A stretch of 64,000 bases of DNA, from assembly GCF_042186555.1 (NCBI RefSeq), contig NC_133326.1, forward strand, positions 593,371,790 through 593,435,789, given 5' to 3'. This DNA comes from Aquarana catesbeiana. Lineage: Eukaryota > Chordata > Amphibia > Anura > Ranidae. The notes beneath the pieces were generated by a model that ran no database searches, was not told the DNA's origin, and worked only from the letters and a program-made list of their open reading frames with translations. Of the stretch, positions 10,018 to 20,294 are shown piece after piece. The translations under genes were made by a program, and so were the position numbers. Each line of letters begins with the position of its first letter. Position 1 is the first letter of the stretch.

Positions 10018-11201
10018 TGTAGAGGTACCCTCTTGAGGGCTGTGTGTTGTAGTCTGTCTGTCACCCTGCCCAGCCAGGCACACAGTACTTATTCCCCCTC
10101 AGGCAGAAAACCAGTCCTTGAACTTTGTTTTTATTTTTATTGAGGGGAATACACTTGGATGGGAATGGGATAGTCATATGATGCCCAAACTGATTTGCAG
10201 AACAATATATATGGGACTGACTATATATACCTCCGGTATATACAACTCCAATCTTCAACTCCAGTACATCACTTGCTTACAGACTATCTCTCCTCAACAT
10301 CGAGCGCATCACTTGCTTGCACTTCCCGGACCAGCTAGCACTGATTTGCAGGCCTTACACTGGCTCAGCTAGGCCTAGGGTGAATGCACTTTGCAGGCAG
10401 GGACAGCGGGCCCCTTTAGTGTAGCAAAAATATGGTAATCCTTAGTGCTAGCTGTCCATGTGGCTACTGAGCCCAGTACCACATCTTCAGGCCCTGCCAG
10501 CCCTCATGGTTGCAGCTTCCTCTCTCACGACACCCCAGTCCACTCTTCTGGCTCTGCCCCCATCTAAGACTGCACTCTGCCAGTCCTCTCAGGCATGCCT
10601 CCCCAGTCCTCTCCCGACTGTGTGTCACTCACCAGCACTCTTGGCTGCGACCTGTTGGTCCTCTCCTGGAGACTTTGCCTGGCAGTGCTCTCCTTCTGTG
10701 ATCTCTTGCTCCTGTGCCATCTTTTCAAGACACCTCCTTGTGTCATGAGAAGGGTCCTCCTGTCCACACCTGAGCCAAAGTCCACTCCCCAGGCCCAAGG
10801 TCACCCCCTCCCAGACTGGGGAGCTCCCTCAAAGGCCCTGACAGCCCAACACTCCATCTCCAGCTTCCACGCAAACAACTCCTCCCCCAGCTGGGCTGAC
10901 CCTGGGTATTTAGGGAGGCCTGCCCCCTGCCAATCCAGATTGGGGATTGGTCAGGGCTCCTCAGAACATCCCAGACAGCTCCACCTCCCCTCTCCTCCTT
11001 CCCTTCCAGAAAACACTAGAACATTCTGAAAAGAAGTGGGGGGTCTTGGTGATGCTGCCTGTGAATTACCCAGCTCTACTCTGAGTCACTCTCAACCCAG
11101 ATCAAAACACACCCAGGCTCGGCTGCCAGCCAAGCCTGGAAATTTACCTACTCTCACAAAACAAAATACACTATCCTTATAGCACACTAGAGGGTGCTAC
11201 A
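10018..11201 (-). mobile_element. Solo LTR, 1,184 bp, with CTAA target duplication
   Basis: It begins TGTAGAGGTACCCTC and ends GAGGGTGCTACA, so it has TG..CA ends with short inverted repeats. It is flanked by CTAA at 10014-10017 and 11202-11205. Minus orientation is suggested by an AATAAA on that strand at about 10139-10134 (within CAATAAAAATAAAAAC), in the downstream third. No internal coding region follows, so the partner LTR and body were probably removed by LTR-LTR recombination. Family not identified. Confidence 0.65.
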
Positions 11202-11205
11202 CTAA

Positions 11206-11811
11206 GAAGAGGGTCATGTGTGTTGTCTGGTCCATTGTGTCATGTGGACAGCCTGTTCATAATGACTGGGGTGCCTTAATACAGTGCACATTAATGTGAA
11301 TGGGTTAATGTACTCCAAAGGATTGCAAAAGTCTGAATCTAGCCTTAAAGCTTTTATCCCCCTTTGATAAACTAATGGTAGAAAAGTCTGAAAGCAGGGC
11401 CACTGATAGGGGGGGACCACAAGTCCTCCTGTAGGGGTTCCCCGGCACACAGAGGGGCCCAGACAGCAGGAGGATTGGCGGAGAGCAATGCCCTCTGTGT
11501 CTCTCCCCCAGGTTTCTCCCCCTCTTTCCTGCCGGCTTTTAATCGCTGGGTGAGAGACACGGAGGGATGATGAGCCTGGTCAGCTGCTGCTGAGCTCCTT
11601 CCCCCGCCCCCCCGCCCGCACTCACAGCTGGGACAAGGAGGCGGGATGCTGGAGCAGAGAGGAGACAGAGCTAACTTGTGTACAACCAGCCTGCCGGATT
11701 CTCTTGCGATTATTGCTAGCAGCTGCTATAGTGTTCGTTTTTGATTAACAATGTAACTCTATAAAAGAGCTTAGAACTTGTGCTGTGCTCATGTACTTTG
11801 GATGTAATAAG
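11206..11811. other. Unassigned, locally GC-rich DNA
   Basis: It contains a pyrimidine-rich segment (11500-11530) and a GC-rich part (about 11580-11650). It shows no family-like protein, no terminal repeats and no RNA gene that I can support. Confidence 0.35.
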
Positions 11812-12246
11812 TAGGGATGAGCCGAACACCCCCCTGTTCGGTTTGCACCAGAACATGCGAACAGGAAAAAAGTTTGCTCGAACACGCGAACACCGTTAAA
11901 GTCTATGGGACACGAACATGAATAATCAAAAGTGCTAATTTTAAAGGCTTATATGCAAGTTATTGTCATAAAAAGTGTTTGGGGACCCGGGTCCTGCCCC
12001 AGGGGACATGGATCAATGCAAAAAAAAGTTTTAAAAACGGCCATTTTTTCAGGAGCAGTGATTTTAATAATGCTTAAAGTCAAACAATAAAAGTGTAATA
12101 TCCCTTTAAATTTCGTAGCTGGGGGGTGTCTATAGTATGCCTGTAAAGGGGCGCATGTTTCCCGTGTTTAGAACAGTCTGACAGCAAAATGACATTTGGA
12201 AGGAAAAAACCCATTTAAAACTACCCGCGGCTATTGCATTGCCGAC
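11812..12246 (+). mobile_element. hAT terminal fragment, same family as the two large hAT copies
   Basis: It starts TAGGGATGAGCCGAACACC, the terminal inverted repeat of the element at 26515. It follows that element's sequence through the GGTTTGGGGACCCGGGTCCTG-type block to about 12246. The remainder of the element is absent. It is the third copy of this hAT family in the window and the shortest. The deletion end is not marked by a second inverted repeat, so it is a truncated remnant rather than a MITE. Confidence 0.7.
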
Positions 12247-13060
12247 AATACACGTAGAAGTTCATTGATAAAAACGGCAGGATTTCCATAGCAGAAATCT
12301 TGATATGTAGCATGGAAAGATTTCTGCTTGTATCTTCCGGCTCGGTGTGTGCACTGAGGTGTGCTGTGCAGTGCCAGTTTATCATCTAGCGGACCCCCTG
12401 AGAGGTGACCCTTGGAGCCATAATATTGATAGAGACCCAGTGGCTGGGGGACACAGCCACCTGCACATGCGATCTCCTTAAACAAGAGATCAAAAGATCT
12501 GGTAAGGGGCAGATCGTTTTGTTTGGTGGAGGAATTTCCCTATCATCACATCCTTCAGGGTGACAACAGTGCATGCTTCACATCAGCAGAAGAGTGTTGT
12601 TTTACTTTATACCAATATTATTAATGTTTTTTCATTCTCCATTGGTGAAAGACTTTTCCAGCAAAGGAACATTTTTGTGTGGACCTTGTTCAACATACCT
12701 GATGTTTGATTGCATATATACATAAGAAGTAATCTTATATGTCACATATTTGTGGTTACTAATGTGTGTTCTAGCTATCATCATCCCTTTTCCAAATACC
12801 ATTATTAGTTTTATATCATATATAGGTGTATATGTTATGGTCATATAAATGGTTTACGACCACATTCACTTAATCACAGCAGCGCAGCCCTTCTTGGTAT
12901 AATATATTAAAAATAAATACAAATGGAAACTTGTATTTATATTGAGTGTAAAATGATGACAGGAAGGTGAAAGTACCATCCAAAGGTCATAACAAATAAC
13001 ATTATACAATTGACAAAAAACATAAAACAAAATAATGATAGCAGGAGCAATGGTCCACAA
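12247..13060. other. Unassigned DNA, possibly the 3' part of the Penelope-like element
   Basis: No protein domain is seen. Since the Penelope-like element lies on the minus strand and its nuclease domain ends near 13085, part of this stretch may be that element's 3' untranslated region. I see no clear boundary. Confidence 0.3.
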
Positions 13061-13084
13061 TTAGTCACACCTGCACAGAATTAA

Positions 13085-13268
13085 CTGTTGTTGAGGAAAC
13101 AGATGCTCACCTATCCTCACCTGCAGGGTCCTCTTGGTCCTGCCATATACTGCAGGCCACAAAAACACTGCAGGAGATAAATAACATTCCTAGTGGAACA
13201 AGTTATGAAACTTTTGATTCTGTAAGTTTTATTTGTGACAATAGATTGAAAAACTTGGCTCCTGACTG
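13085..13268 (-). pseudogene. GIY-YIG endonuclease remnant of the Penelope-like element
   Basis: On the minus strand one frame reads AVYGRTKRTLQVRIGEHL. It matches the YVGRTKR..L.xRIxEH heart of Penelope-type GIY-YIG nucleases, including the catalytic Arg and the downstream Glu-His; one residue of the YIG-side motif appears lost. Stops precede it. This domain nicks target DNA to prime reverse transcription. It is separated from the reverse transcriptase by the gypsy insertion. Confidence 0.62.
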
Positions 13269-13302
13269 TGTTGATGTCAGGGCTGGGCTCAGCCCTTCCT
13301 TC

Positions 13303-15684
13303 CTACCAGAACAGGCCATTATGAGTACCTCGTAATGCCTTTTGGCCTTTGTAATGTCCCGGCAGTTTTCCAGGAATTTATTAACGATGTCCTCCGAGAT
13401 TTATTGCAGTTATGTGTAGTGGTTTATCTTGACGATATCCTCATATTCTCCACGTTCCTGGAGAGCCACCACACAAATGTCTGTCGTGTGCTTCAGAAAC
13501 TAAGAAAGAACAATTTCTATTGTAAATTGGAGAAGTGCAAATTCCATTGTGAACAGGTTTAATTCCTGGGTTGTGTCATTTCCACTGCTGGTTTTTTGAT
13601 GGATTCAGAGAAACTTTCAGCAGTCATACAGTGGCCCCCAACCCGTGGGTTTACGTCCCCTGCAGCGTTTTCTTGGCTTTGCCAACTATTATCGGAAGTT
13701 TATTGGTAACTTCTCGTGTCTGGTCAAGCCCCTGACTGATATGACCAGAAAGGACGGTAACCCACAGAGTTGGTCTCCAGAGTCCATTAAGGCCTTTGAG
13801 AGTCTCAAGGCTGCCTTTGTTTCTGCTCCGGTGTTGGCACATCCTGATCCTACGTTACCTTTTATCCTTGAGGTTGATGCTTCTGAGACTGGAGTTGGTG
13901 CCCTTCTGTCTCAATGTCCTACCTCTGAGAGCGCTGTGCATCCTTGTGGCTACTTTTCCAAGAAATTGTCACCTGCGGAGTGCTATTACAAGATCGGTGA
14001 CACAGAGCTGTTAGCGATCATTTTAGCCCTGAAAGAATGGAGACATCTCCTCGAAGGTACCACTGTGCCGGTTCTCATTCTTACTGACCATAAGAATCTC
14101 ATTTATTTGAGGCTAAGCCAAGAAGGGCATGATGGGCTCTTTTATTGTCTAGTTTCAATTACATTGTCTTATTCTTACCCGGTACTAGGAATGTAAGGGC
14201 TGACCCTTTGTCATGACAATTTTCCTCCACTTCCAAGATGGAGTCGATTCCGGTTCCTGTGATTCTTCCTGATCTTATTCTGGCTACGGTTCGCACCAGT
14301 CTCACTTCTCCTTTGGGTGACAAAATTCTTGCCACTCAGGTCCATGCTCCTCCTGAGAAACCTTGTGATCGCTGCTTTGTCCCAGAGAGTCTCTGTACTG
14401 CTGTGCTCCAGACTTACCATTCTCCCAAGGCTGCTGGCCACCCTAGGAAGAATCAACTCTTTTGAGCCATTTCCCAACAATTCTGGTGGCGTAGTCTACG
14501 TGCTGATGTAACCGTCTTCGTAGCTGCCTGTTCTGGGTGTTCTCAGACTAAGACTCCACGACACCTTTCAGTGGGCCTCCTACAACCCATACCCAATGGA
14601 GAGAGGCCCTGGACCCACCTCTCTATGGATTTCATTGTGGAATTACCCAACTCCCAGTGCAACACAGTTATCCTTATGGTGGCTGACCAATTCTTGAAAA
14701 TGTCCCATTGTATTCCACTTAAGAAGTTGCCCACTTCTAAAGAACTTTCTTCAATTTTTGATCGGGAGATCTTTTGCTTACATGGGCTACCCAAGGTGAT
14801 TGTCTTGTACAGGGATAGTCAGTTTGTGTCCCGGTTCTGGCGAGCCTTTTGTGCACAGTTGGGAATTCAGCTTGCTTTCTCCTCTGCGTATCACCCGCAG
14901 TCTAATGGGGCCGCAGAACGAGCCAATCAGTCCTTGGAGCAATTCCTACATTTCTGACCATCATAAAAATTGGTCAGACCTCTTACCATGGGTGGAGTTT
15001 GCTCACAATAGTGCCTTGAATTTTGCTTCCCGATTATCACCGTTTATGGTGAACTATGGTTTAGAACCTTCCATGTTGCCTGACTCATTTGTTCCACAGA
15101 GTATCCCTGCATTAGAGGAGAATCTCTGTGGTCTTTGTTCCGCTTGGGCACAAGTCCAGGAGGCTTTACGACATGCTAATGATAGGTACAGGCTCATTGC
15201 TGACCGCAGATGCCTGCCCGCGCCTTCCTACCAGGTTGGGGACAGGGTCTGGCTGTCATCTCGCAACCTCTGACTTTGTGTTCCCTCTCTGAAGTTCGCA
15301 CCTTGGTTTATTGGGCCTTTCCATATTCTTTGCATGATTAACCCAGTGGCTTACGCATAAGACCTTCCTTCTAATATGCGTATCTCAAATGTATTTCATG
15401 TCTCCTTATTAAAACCTTTGGTCTGCAACCGCTTTACCACCTCAGTGCCTCGTCCTCACCCTGTACAGGTTGAAGACCATGAGGCGTATGAAGTACAGTC
15501 GATTGTTGACTCCCATAGGTTCTGTGGGCGCATACAGTACCTGGTGCATTGGAAAGGGTACGGTCCAGAGGAACGCTCTTGGGTCCCATCCTCGGACGTA
15601 TATGCCCCTGCCCTCCTCTGTGATTTCCATAGGTGTTTTCCCCTCAAGCCTGGTGGTCCTCCGAGGGGGAGAGGTCATTGAGAA
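13303..15684 (+). pseudogene. Gypsy pol: RT, RNase H, integrase, chromodomain; broken
   Basis: RT palm: MPFGLCNVPAVFQ and the catalytic YLDDILIFS (about 13425-13450), then a nonsense TAA at about 13560 and a frameshift before GLRPLQRFLGFANYYRKF. RNase H: FILEVDASETGVGALLSQ and LTDHKNLIYL, with a frameshift after 14115. Integrase: HxxxH/CxxC zinc region near 14360-14460, core WTHLSMDFIVELP and YHPQSNGAAERANQSLEQ; the second catalytic Asp motif (usually SDRG) reads LYRDSQF, so that Asp is replaced. The C-terminal chromodomain (about 15490-15640) has YLVHWKGYGPEERSWVPSSD, typical of gypsy elements that target histone marks. Several stops (for example in 15270-15360) confirm a dead copy. Confidence 0.85.
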
Positions 15685-15692
15685 GGGGGTAC

Positions 15693-16093
15693 TGTCAGGG
15701 CTGGGCTCAGCCCTTCCTTCTCAAAGCTGGCTGCTCAGCTGTCGGCTAATTGCCAGCTCCTATCTCTCCACAGTGACTCACCTGTTGATGATATCCTGCT
15801 CGCCAGTCCTGCCTACTTAAGCCGTCCAGTCCAGATGATCTCTAGAGATGCTCTCCTGTGTTCCTATTAAAGACTTGCTTGGCTGACATTTCCTCTGGCT
15901 CCAGATCCTGCTTGCTGTTCTACTACGCACATCTCTGGCTCCCTGACATTTTGGCTTGTCTGACTATCGGTTCCGGTTCCTGATCTCTGGCTATGTTTTG
16001 ACTATGTTTACTCTTTTTACCATTTTTTTATTATTATTAAACAAGTGTGAGTTAACTGTACTTCTGTCTCAGTCTAATTCATGGTTTCTGACA
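15693..16093 (+). repeat. Gypsy 3' LTR, 401 bp
   Basis: It starts TGTCAGGGCTGGG and ends TTTCTGACA. It is preceded by the polypurine tract GAGAAGGGGGTAC. An ATTATTAAAC-type AT-rich tract (about 16028-16042) may serve 3'-end formation. The first 28 bases are identical to the left-edge remnant at 13275-13302. Confidence 0.8.
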
Positions 16094-16099
16094 GTTGGA

Positions 16100-19060
16100 T
16101 CCACAGCACCTTCAAACAGGGCATCTACGACAGGTATAAAAACCTTTCATATCTCCATACATGGAGAGGGTGTATCAGTTTCTCTATAACGTTAGATGCT
16201 ACAAGATGTCTCAAGGTAGGAGCCTTCTTAAAAAAATGTTTTCGTTCACTAGGTAACACTGGGCCTAAAACTGCATTGTACCTCAGGATCCCCCAGTGTT
16301 TTTGAAAAGGTTTCTTAATAAAATGATACTGATTGGAATAGGTGGTAGAAAAGGACCATTGAAAGGCAGGTCCTTCCTGTCAAGGTAAGCAACCTATTGT
16401 GTGGTGTTATCTAAACTTTAGGCAGAGTAACCCTTATCAATGAATCTCTGCCTACTGACTGTAGCCTGTGTCCGAAATTCCCCCAGATCGGAACTGTTAC
16501 ATCAAATTCGGAGAAATTGCCCTTTGGGGATACCCTTTACCGAAGACAGATAGTTTTAACTCTGTAACAGAATATAACCATACCTAAATCATTGGAATTC
16601 AGGTTGCTAATAAATTGATGTAACTAAACCTCTGTGCCACCCCAGATCATTAAGGCATTATCTATGTAACAGCGCTAAAAAAAAAGACCTCTCGACAGGG
16701 GGACCCATAAATCCTCCTTCCAGTGGGCCAAAAACAATTTCCACAAAGGGAGCAAATTTGTCCCCCGTCGCTACCCCTGTATTTTGCAAATAAAAACAAC
16801 CTCATGGAGTACAACAATATAGGGGGAAGACACATCTGCAGTGACCAGCAGAAAGTCTCCCTCTATCTATAAATTACTTATAGCATTAATTGTGTCATGA
16901 GTATCTTTAAGATAGGCAGGAGTTTCTGTTACCAGTGCTTGAAGAAAAAAGTCAATATATTTCCTTGCCCTAGAAGTAACCGACTCAATCCCGCTCACAA
17001 GTGTATGCCCAGGTGCAAAAGTCAGGGATGTGTGGATCTTAGGCAGGTAATATATGACTGGAACCTTGGGTGTAACAAAATACCCTCTTTAAAAACCTTT
17101 CTTAACCAAAGAATCAAGGCTCTTTTTAAATTGCATAATAGGATCATTGTTCAAAACCTAATTCATAGACCTTTCTGACAAGAGATTACTAATTTCTTGT
17201 TTATACTCAGATTTGTCTAATAACACTATTCTGCCCCCTTATCAGCGGGACGAATAACTAGATTTTTCCTCTCACATAGAGATCTCACACTCTAAAAAAC
17301 TCTAGTGGGGAATGTGGCGCTGTTCAAAAGTGTATATTAATAAGGAATGTGTAGTGACAATATGTGAGAAAAACTATGAACAGATGTTAAACGAAGCATG
17401 TCAAGTGTGTACCATAAATATAAAACATCACATAGTATAAAAAACAAAAGTGCAAATGCATTTGTAAATAATCATGAAAGAAATGCATGCACTCAAAAAA
17501 GTAAAATATAACCAATATATAAATGTGCGAAATATTGGCATGAGTAAACAAAATTGCAAGAGAAACGCACAAAAATGTCTAAAAATGCACAAATAGCATC
17601 AATGGTGTAGTAAATAATTAAAGTGATAGTGCACCAAACTTTTCAAAAATCAAGTCCAAATGGTGTAAGTGTCCAAGCAAAATTAAAGTTCTACATAAAA
17701 GAAAGGAGGAAAATGGTGAAAAGTGTCTTGGCAATCCAAAAACATCCCATGAAAATTATTGTGATCGTTGTGTAAACTTTTCTTCTGGAACCCCCACCGG
17801 AAGACCCAACCCCTGCAGGGATAATGGGCAAGTGAAAATAGATCCACTGATAGGATTCGATCGGTGTCCCCCTCTATGGATCCACGATCTCCTTCCTGTT
17901 TGGGTTGTCACTGGTCCTTGGCTCCAGCAATGTGACGTCCTGGAGGAGCTCCCCACCAGACACGGACCAGTGACAACCCAAACAGGAAGGAGATCGTGGA
18001 TCCGTAGAGGGGGACACCGATCGAATCCTATCAGTGGATCTATTTTCACTTGCCCATTACCCCTGCAGGGGTTGGGTCTTCCGGTGAGTGGGGACACAAG
18101 TGGGGGTTCCAGAAGAAAAGTTTACACAACGATCACAATAATTTTCATGGGATTTTTTTGGATTGCCAAGACACTTTTCACCATTTTCCTCCTTTCTTTT
18201 ATGTAGAACTTTAATGTTGCTTGGACACTTACACCATTTGGACTTGATTTTTGAAAAGTTTGGTGCACTATCACTTTAATTATTTACTACACCATTGATG
18301 CTATTTGTGCATTTTTAGACATTTTTGTGCGTTTCTCTTGCAATTTTGTTTACTCATGCCAATATTACGCACGTTTATATATTGGTTATATTTTACTTTT
18401 TTGAGTGCATGTATTTCTTTCATGATTATTTACAAACGCATTTGCACTTTGTTTTTTATACTATGTGATGTTTTATATTTATGGTACACACTTGACATGC
18501 TTCGTTTAACATCTGTTCATAGTTTTTCTCACATATTGTCACTACACATTCCTTATTAATATACACTTTTGAACAGCGCCACATTCCCCACTAGAGTTTT
18601 TTTTTAATTTTTTGGATTTCACCTCAGTGTTTTTCCATTTTCTGGGGGGGGGGGGCTGCAGTTCTCTTTTAAATATTGTCCTAAGCGCGGAATATTTTAG
18701 TTTATAGATCTCACACTCTGTTGACTATGAAAATCCGACCTATTTTTAACTTTAAAACTGTCCAGATCTTTAACCAACATATCCCTAAATACTGTAGGTT
18801 CGGCAGCAAAGTACCTGGGGGATAAAATAGGGAGGCATTGGTTAAGTGTGTGTGTGTAATCTCACATGAAACATTCATAATCTCCCTAGTCACGGGGTTG
18901 TTCAAAAAATGTCTTTTTATACTTCATTACGGCCAAATTTATGTATGTCAATAAAGGTTTTAAATTTATCAAGTTTCCTCAGAGGGGCAAACGTTAAACC
19001 TTTATTTAATGATGACAATTCCGATTTAGACAAATTAACAGAGCTTAAATGATAGATCCT
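16100..19060 (-). pseudogene. Penelope-like reverse transcriptase, multiply broken (interrupted 17294-18719)
   Basis: Minus-strand pieces in order. About 19060-18900: VNLSKSELSSLNKGLTFAP then FIDIHKFGRNEV, the N-terminal Penelope RT signature. About 17080-16800: VIYYLPKIHTSL, PGHTLVSGIESVTS and LVTADVSSPY, which match the YxLPKIHK, GRPIVSG and DVxSLYT motifs. About 16690-16600: YIDNALMIWGG, the catalytic YIDD box with the second Asp changed to Asn, then HQFISNLNSND. Further down come PKGNFSEFD-like tail sequences. At least eight in-frame stops are seen. It was not visible as a long open frame because of decay. Confidence 0.72.
17294..18705. mobile_element. Large palindromic element P1 (1.4 kb) with 14-bp target duplication
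   Basis: It is flanked by AGATCTCACACTCT at 17280-17293 and 18706-18719, an exact 14-bp duplication. Arms 17294-17918 and 17964-18604 are near-perfect reverse complements of about 630 bases. A non-palindromic tail of about 100 bases (18605-18705) contains TTTCACCTCAGTG, a G-run and AAGCGCGGAATATTTT. A related tail, reversed, occurs in P2. It carries no protein. I did not find a hammerhead core in this copy. It is inserted in the Penelope-like element. Confidence 0.8.
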
Positions 19061-20030
19061 GCTATTATGTAATATCTTGTCCTTTTTTCTCCTGCTTCTC
19101 CTTCCCCCTGCACCCTCTCCTCTTTTTACTTTTCCTTTTGGTCATGAACCCCCTTCTAAAAAAGGTGGGGGTGGTGGTCTATTGGGTCTAAAGTAATACT
19201 ATAACCTCTCTGGGATGTAGGAACGTAGTTCCCATAATGTCTCTCATCCCTCTCTCTCTACTCCTGAGAGGAAACCTCAGGTTTATAATTGGAAGTGTAG
19301 AGCTCTGGGGTGAATGGTGCAAATTGATCATGCAGGGGGAGGGGACTATCGTAGTAGGGGGACCCATATTTTACATAGGGAACCCTCTTTACCCTGTGGG
19401 GTATATGCTGTATTATTTGGTTTATTATAGCTGTTATTGATCAAACGCTTCCCTTTACTTTTAGTAAGAGGAATATAAGGAACTACTAGAGGCCTAGGTC
19501 CATTAGGTTGTGCAACATGGGCAGGCTGGTCTACGGAAGTCCCTGGTTCAATTCCATTAACCAAGACCGTAATGTTACTATCAAGATACATTTAACAACT
19601 TTCTTTAACCTATAATTTTCACTGTTCCTGACATATATTTTTATTTTCTTATTGCTCTGTTCTCTTTCCTCTTTCTCCAAAATTTCACAGGGTTCCTTAG
19701 AATAATTAAGATAGGTCTTTAAAATAAGGAGATAACAATTCATGAAGTTTGATAATTTCACCCCTAATTTGAATTATTTTCTATTCTTTTTCTCAAATAA
19801 AAACTTAAGGAATCCAACACCTGCCTGATTGAAATATTGAGTAAAATGTTGCAGATCTTTCTCATTCTTTTCGGGAAAAACATTCCATCTGAGGCTCATG
19901 GGTATCCTAGCCCCATCCATGTATTTCTCCAAGAAAAGAAAATGTCCCACTGGGTATGAATTTGGGTGATCAAAACATTCTTTAGCCGCATAAAGGCTCC
20001 TCTGAGATCAGAAGAGTCACCTGTCTCCTG
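18720..20030 (-). other. Remainder of Penelope-like element and flank
   Basis: From 18722 to 19060 this is the N-terminal part of the reverse transcriptase. From 19060 to about 19990 the minus strand has basic, stop-interrupted frames (for example 19761-19531, with EILEKEEREQSNKK) that may be the element's 5' coding part. A pyrimidine-rich stretch lies at 19080-19140. Confidence 0.45.
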
Positions 20031-20055
20031 TTATTATTATTATTATTATTATTAT
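20031..20055. repeat. (TTA)n microsatellite, 3' tail of the L2 LINE
   Basis: About eight TTA units, which on the minus strand are (TAA)n directly after the CGCTACGTAAACTGTTGGCG-like conserved 3' end. LINEs of the L2/CR1 groups end in short tandem repeats rather than poly(A). Confidence 0.75.
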
Positions 20056-20294
20056 ACAGGATTTATATAGCGCCAACAGTTTACGTAGCGCTTTACAACT
20101 TGAGGGTAGACAGTACAAATACAATACACTTTGATACAGTAGGAATTAGAGGGCCCTGCTCCTTAGAGCTTACAATCTAAGAGGGAAGGTCAAGAGATAC
20201 AAGAGGTAATAACTGTGGGTGATGTGCTGATTGAGAAGATAAGTGTACAGTTGTTAGGTGGGGGCCAGATAGGCTTCTCTGAAGAGATGAGTTT

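Larger units (their letters stand above)
13275..16093 (+). mobile_element. Ty3/gypsy LTR retrotransposon, internally deleted
   Basis: The left end is only the first ~28 bases of the LTR (TGTCAGGGCTGGGCTCAGCC..). It then jumps directly into the reverse transcriptase at about 13303. Gag, protease and the start of pol are gone. The body runs reverse transcriptase, RNase H, integrase and chromodomain, then the polypurine tract GAGAAGGGGG and the 3' LTR (15693-16093). Flanks GTTGA (13270-13274) and GTTGG (16094-16098) look like a 5-bp target duplication with one change. It is inserted in the Penelope-like element. Confidence 0.83.
13080..19990 (-). mobile_element. Degenerate Penelope-like element with GIY-YIG nuclease, split by two insertions
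   Basis: On the minus strand the order is reverse transcriptase (about 19060-16100) and then a GIY-YIG endonuclease remnant (13268-13085), the Penelope-like order. It is interrupted by a palindromic element at 17294-18705 and a gypsy element at 13275-16093. Removing both brings the parts together. The 19060-19990 stretch upstream has lysine-rich frames plausible for the N-terminus. Outer limits are uncertain by several hundred bases. Many stops make it long dead. Confidence 0.72.
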
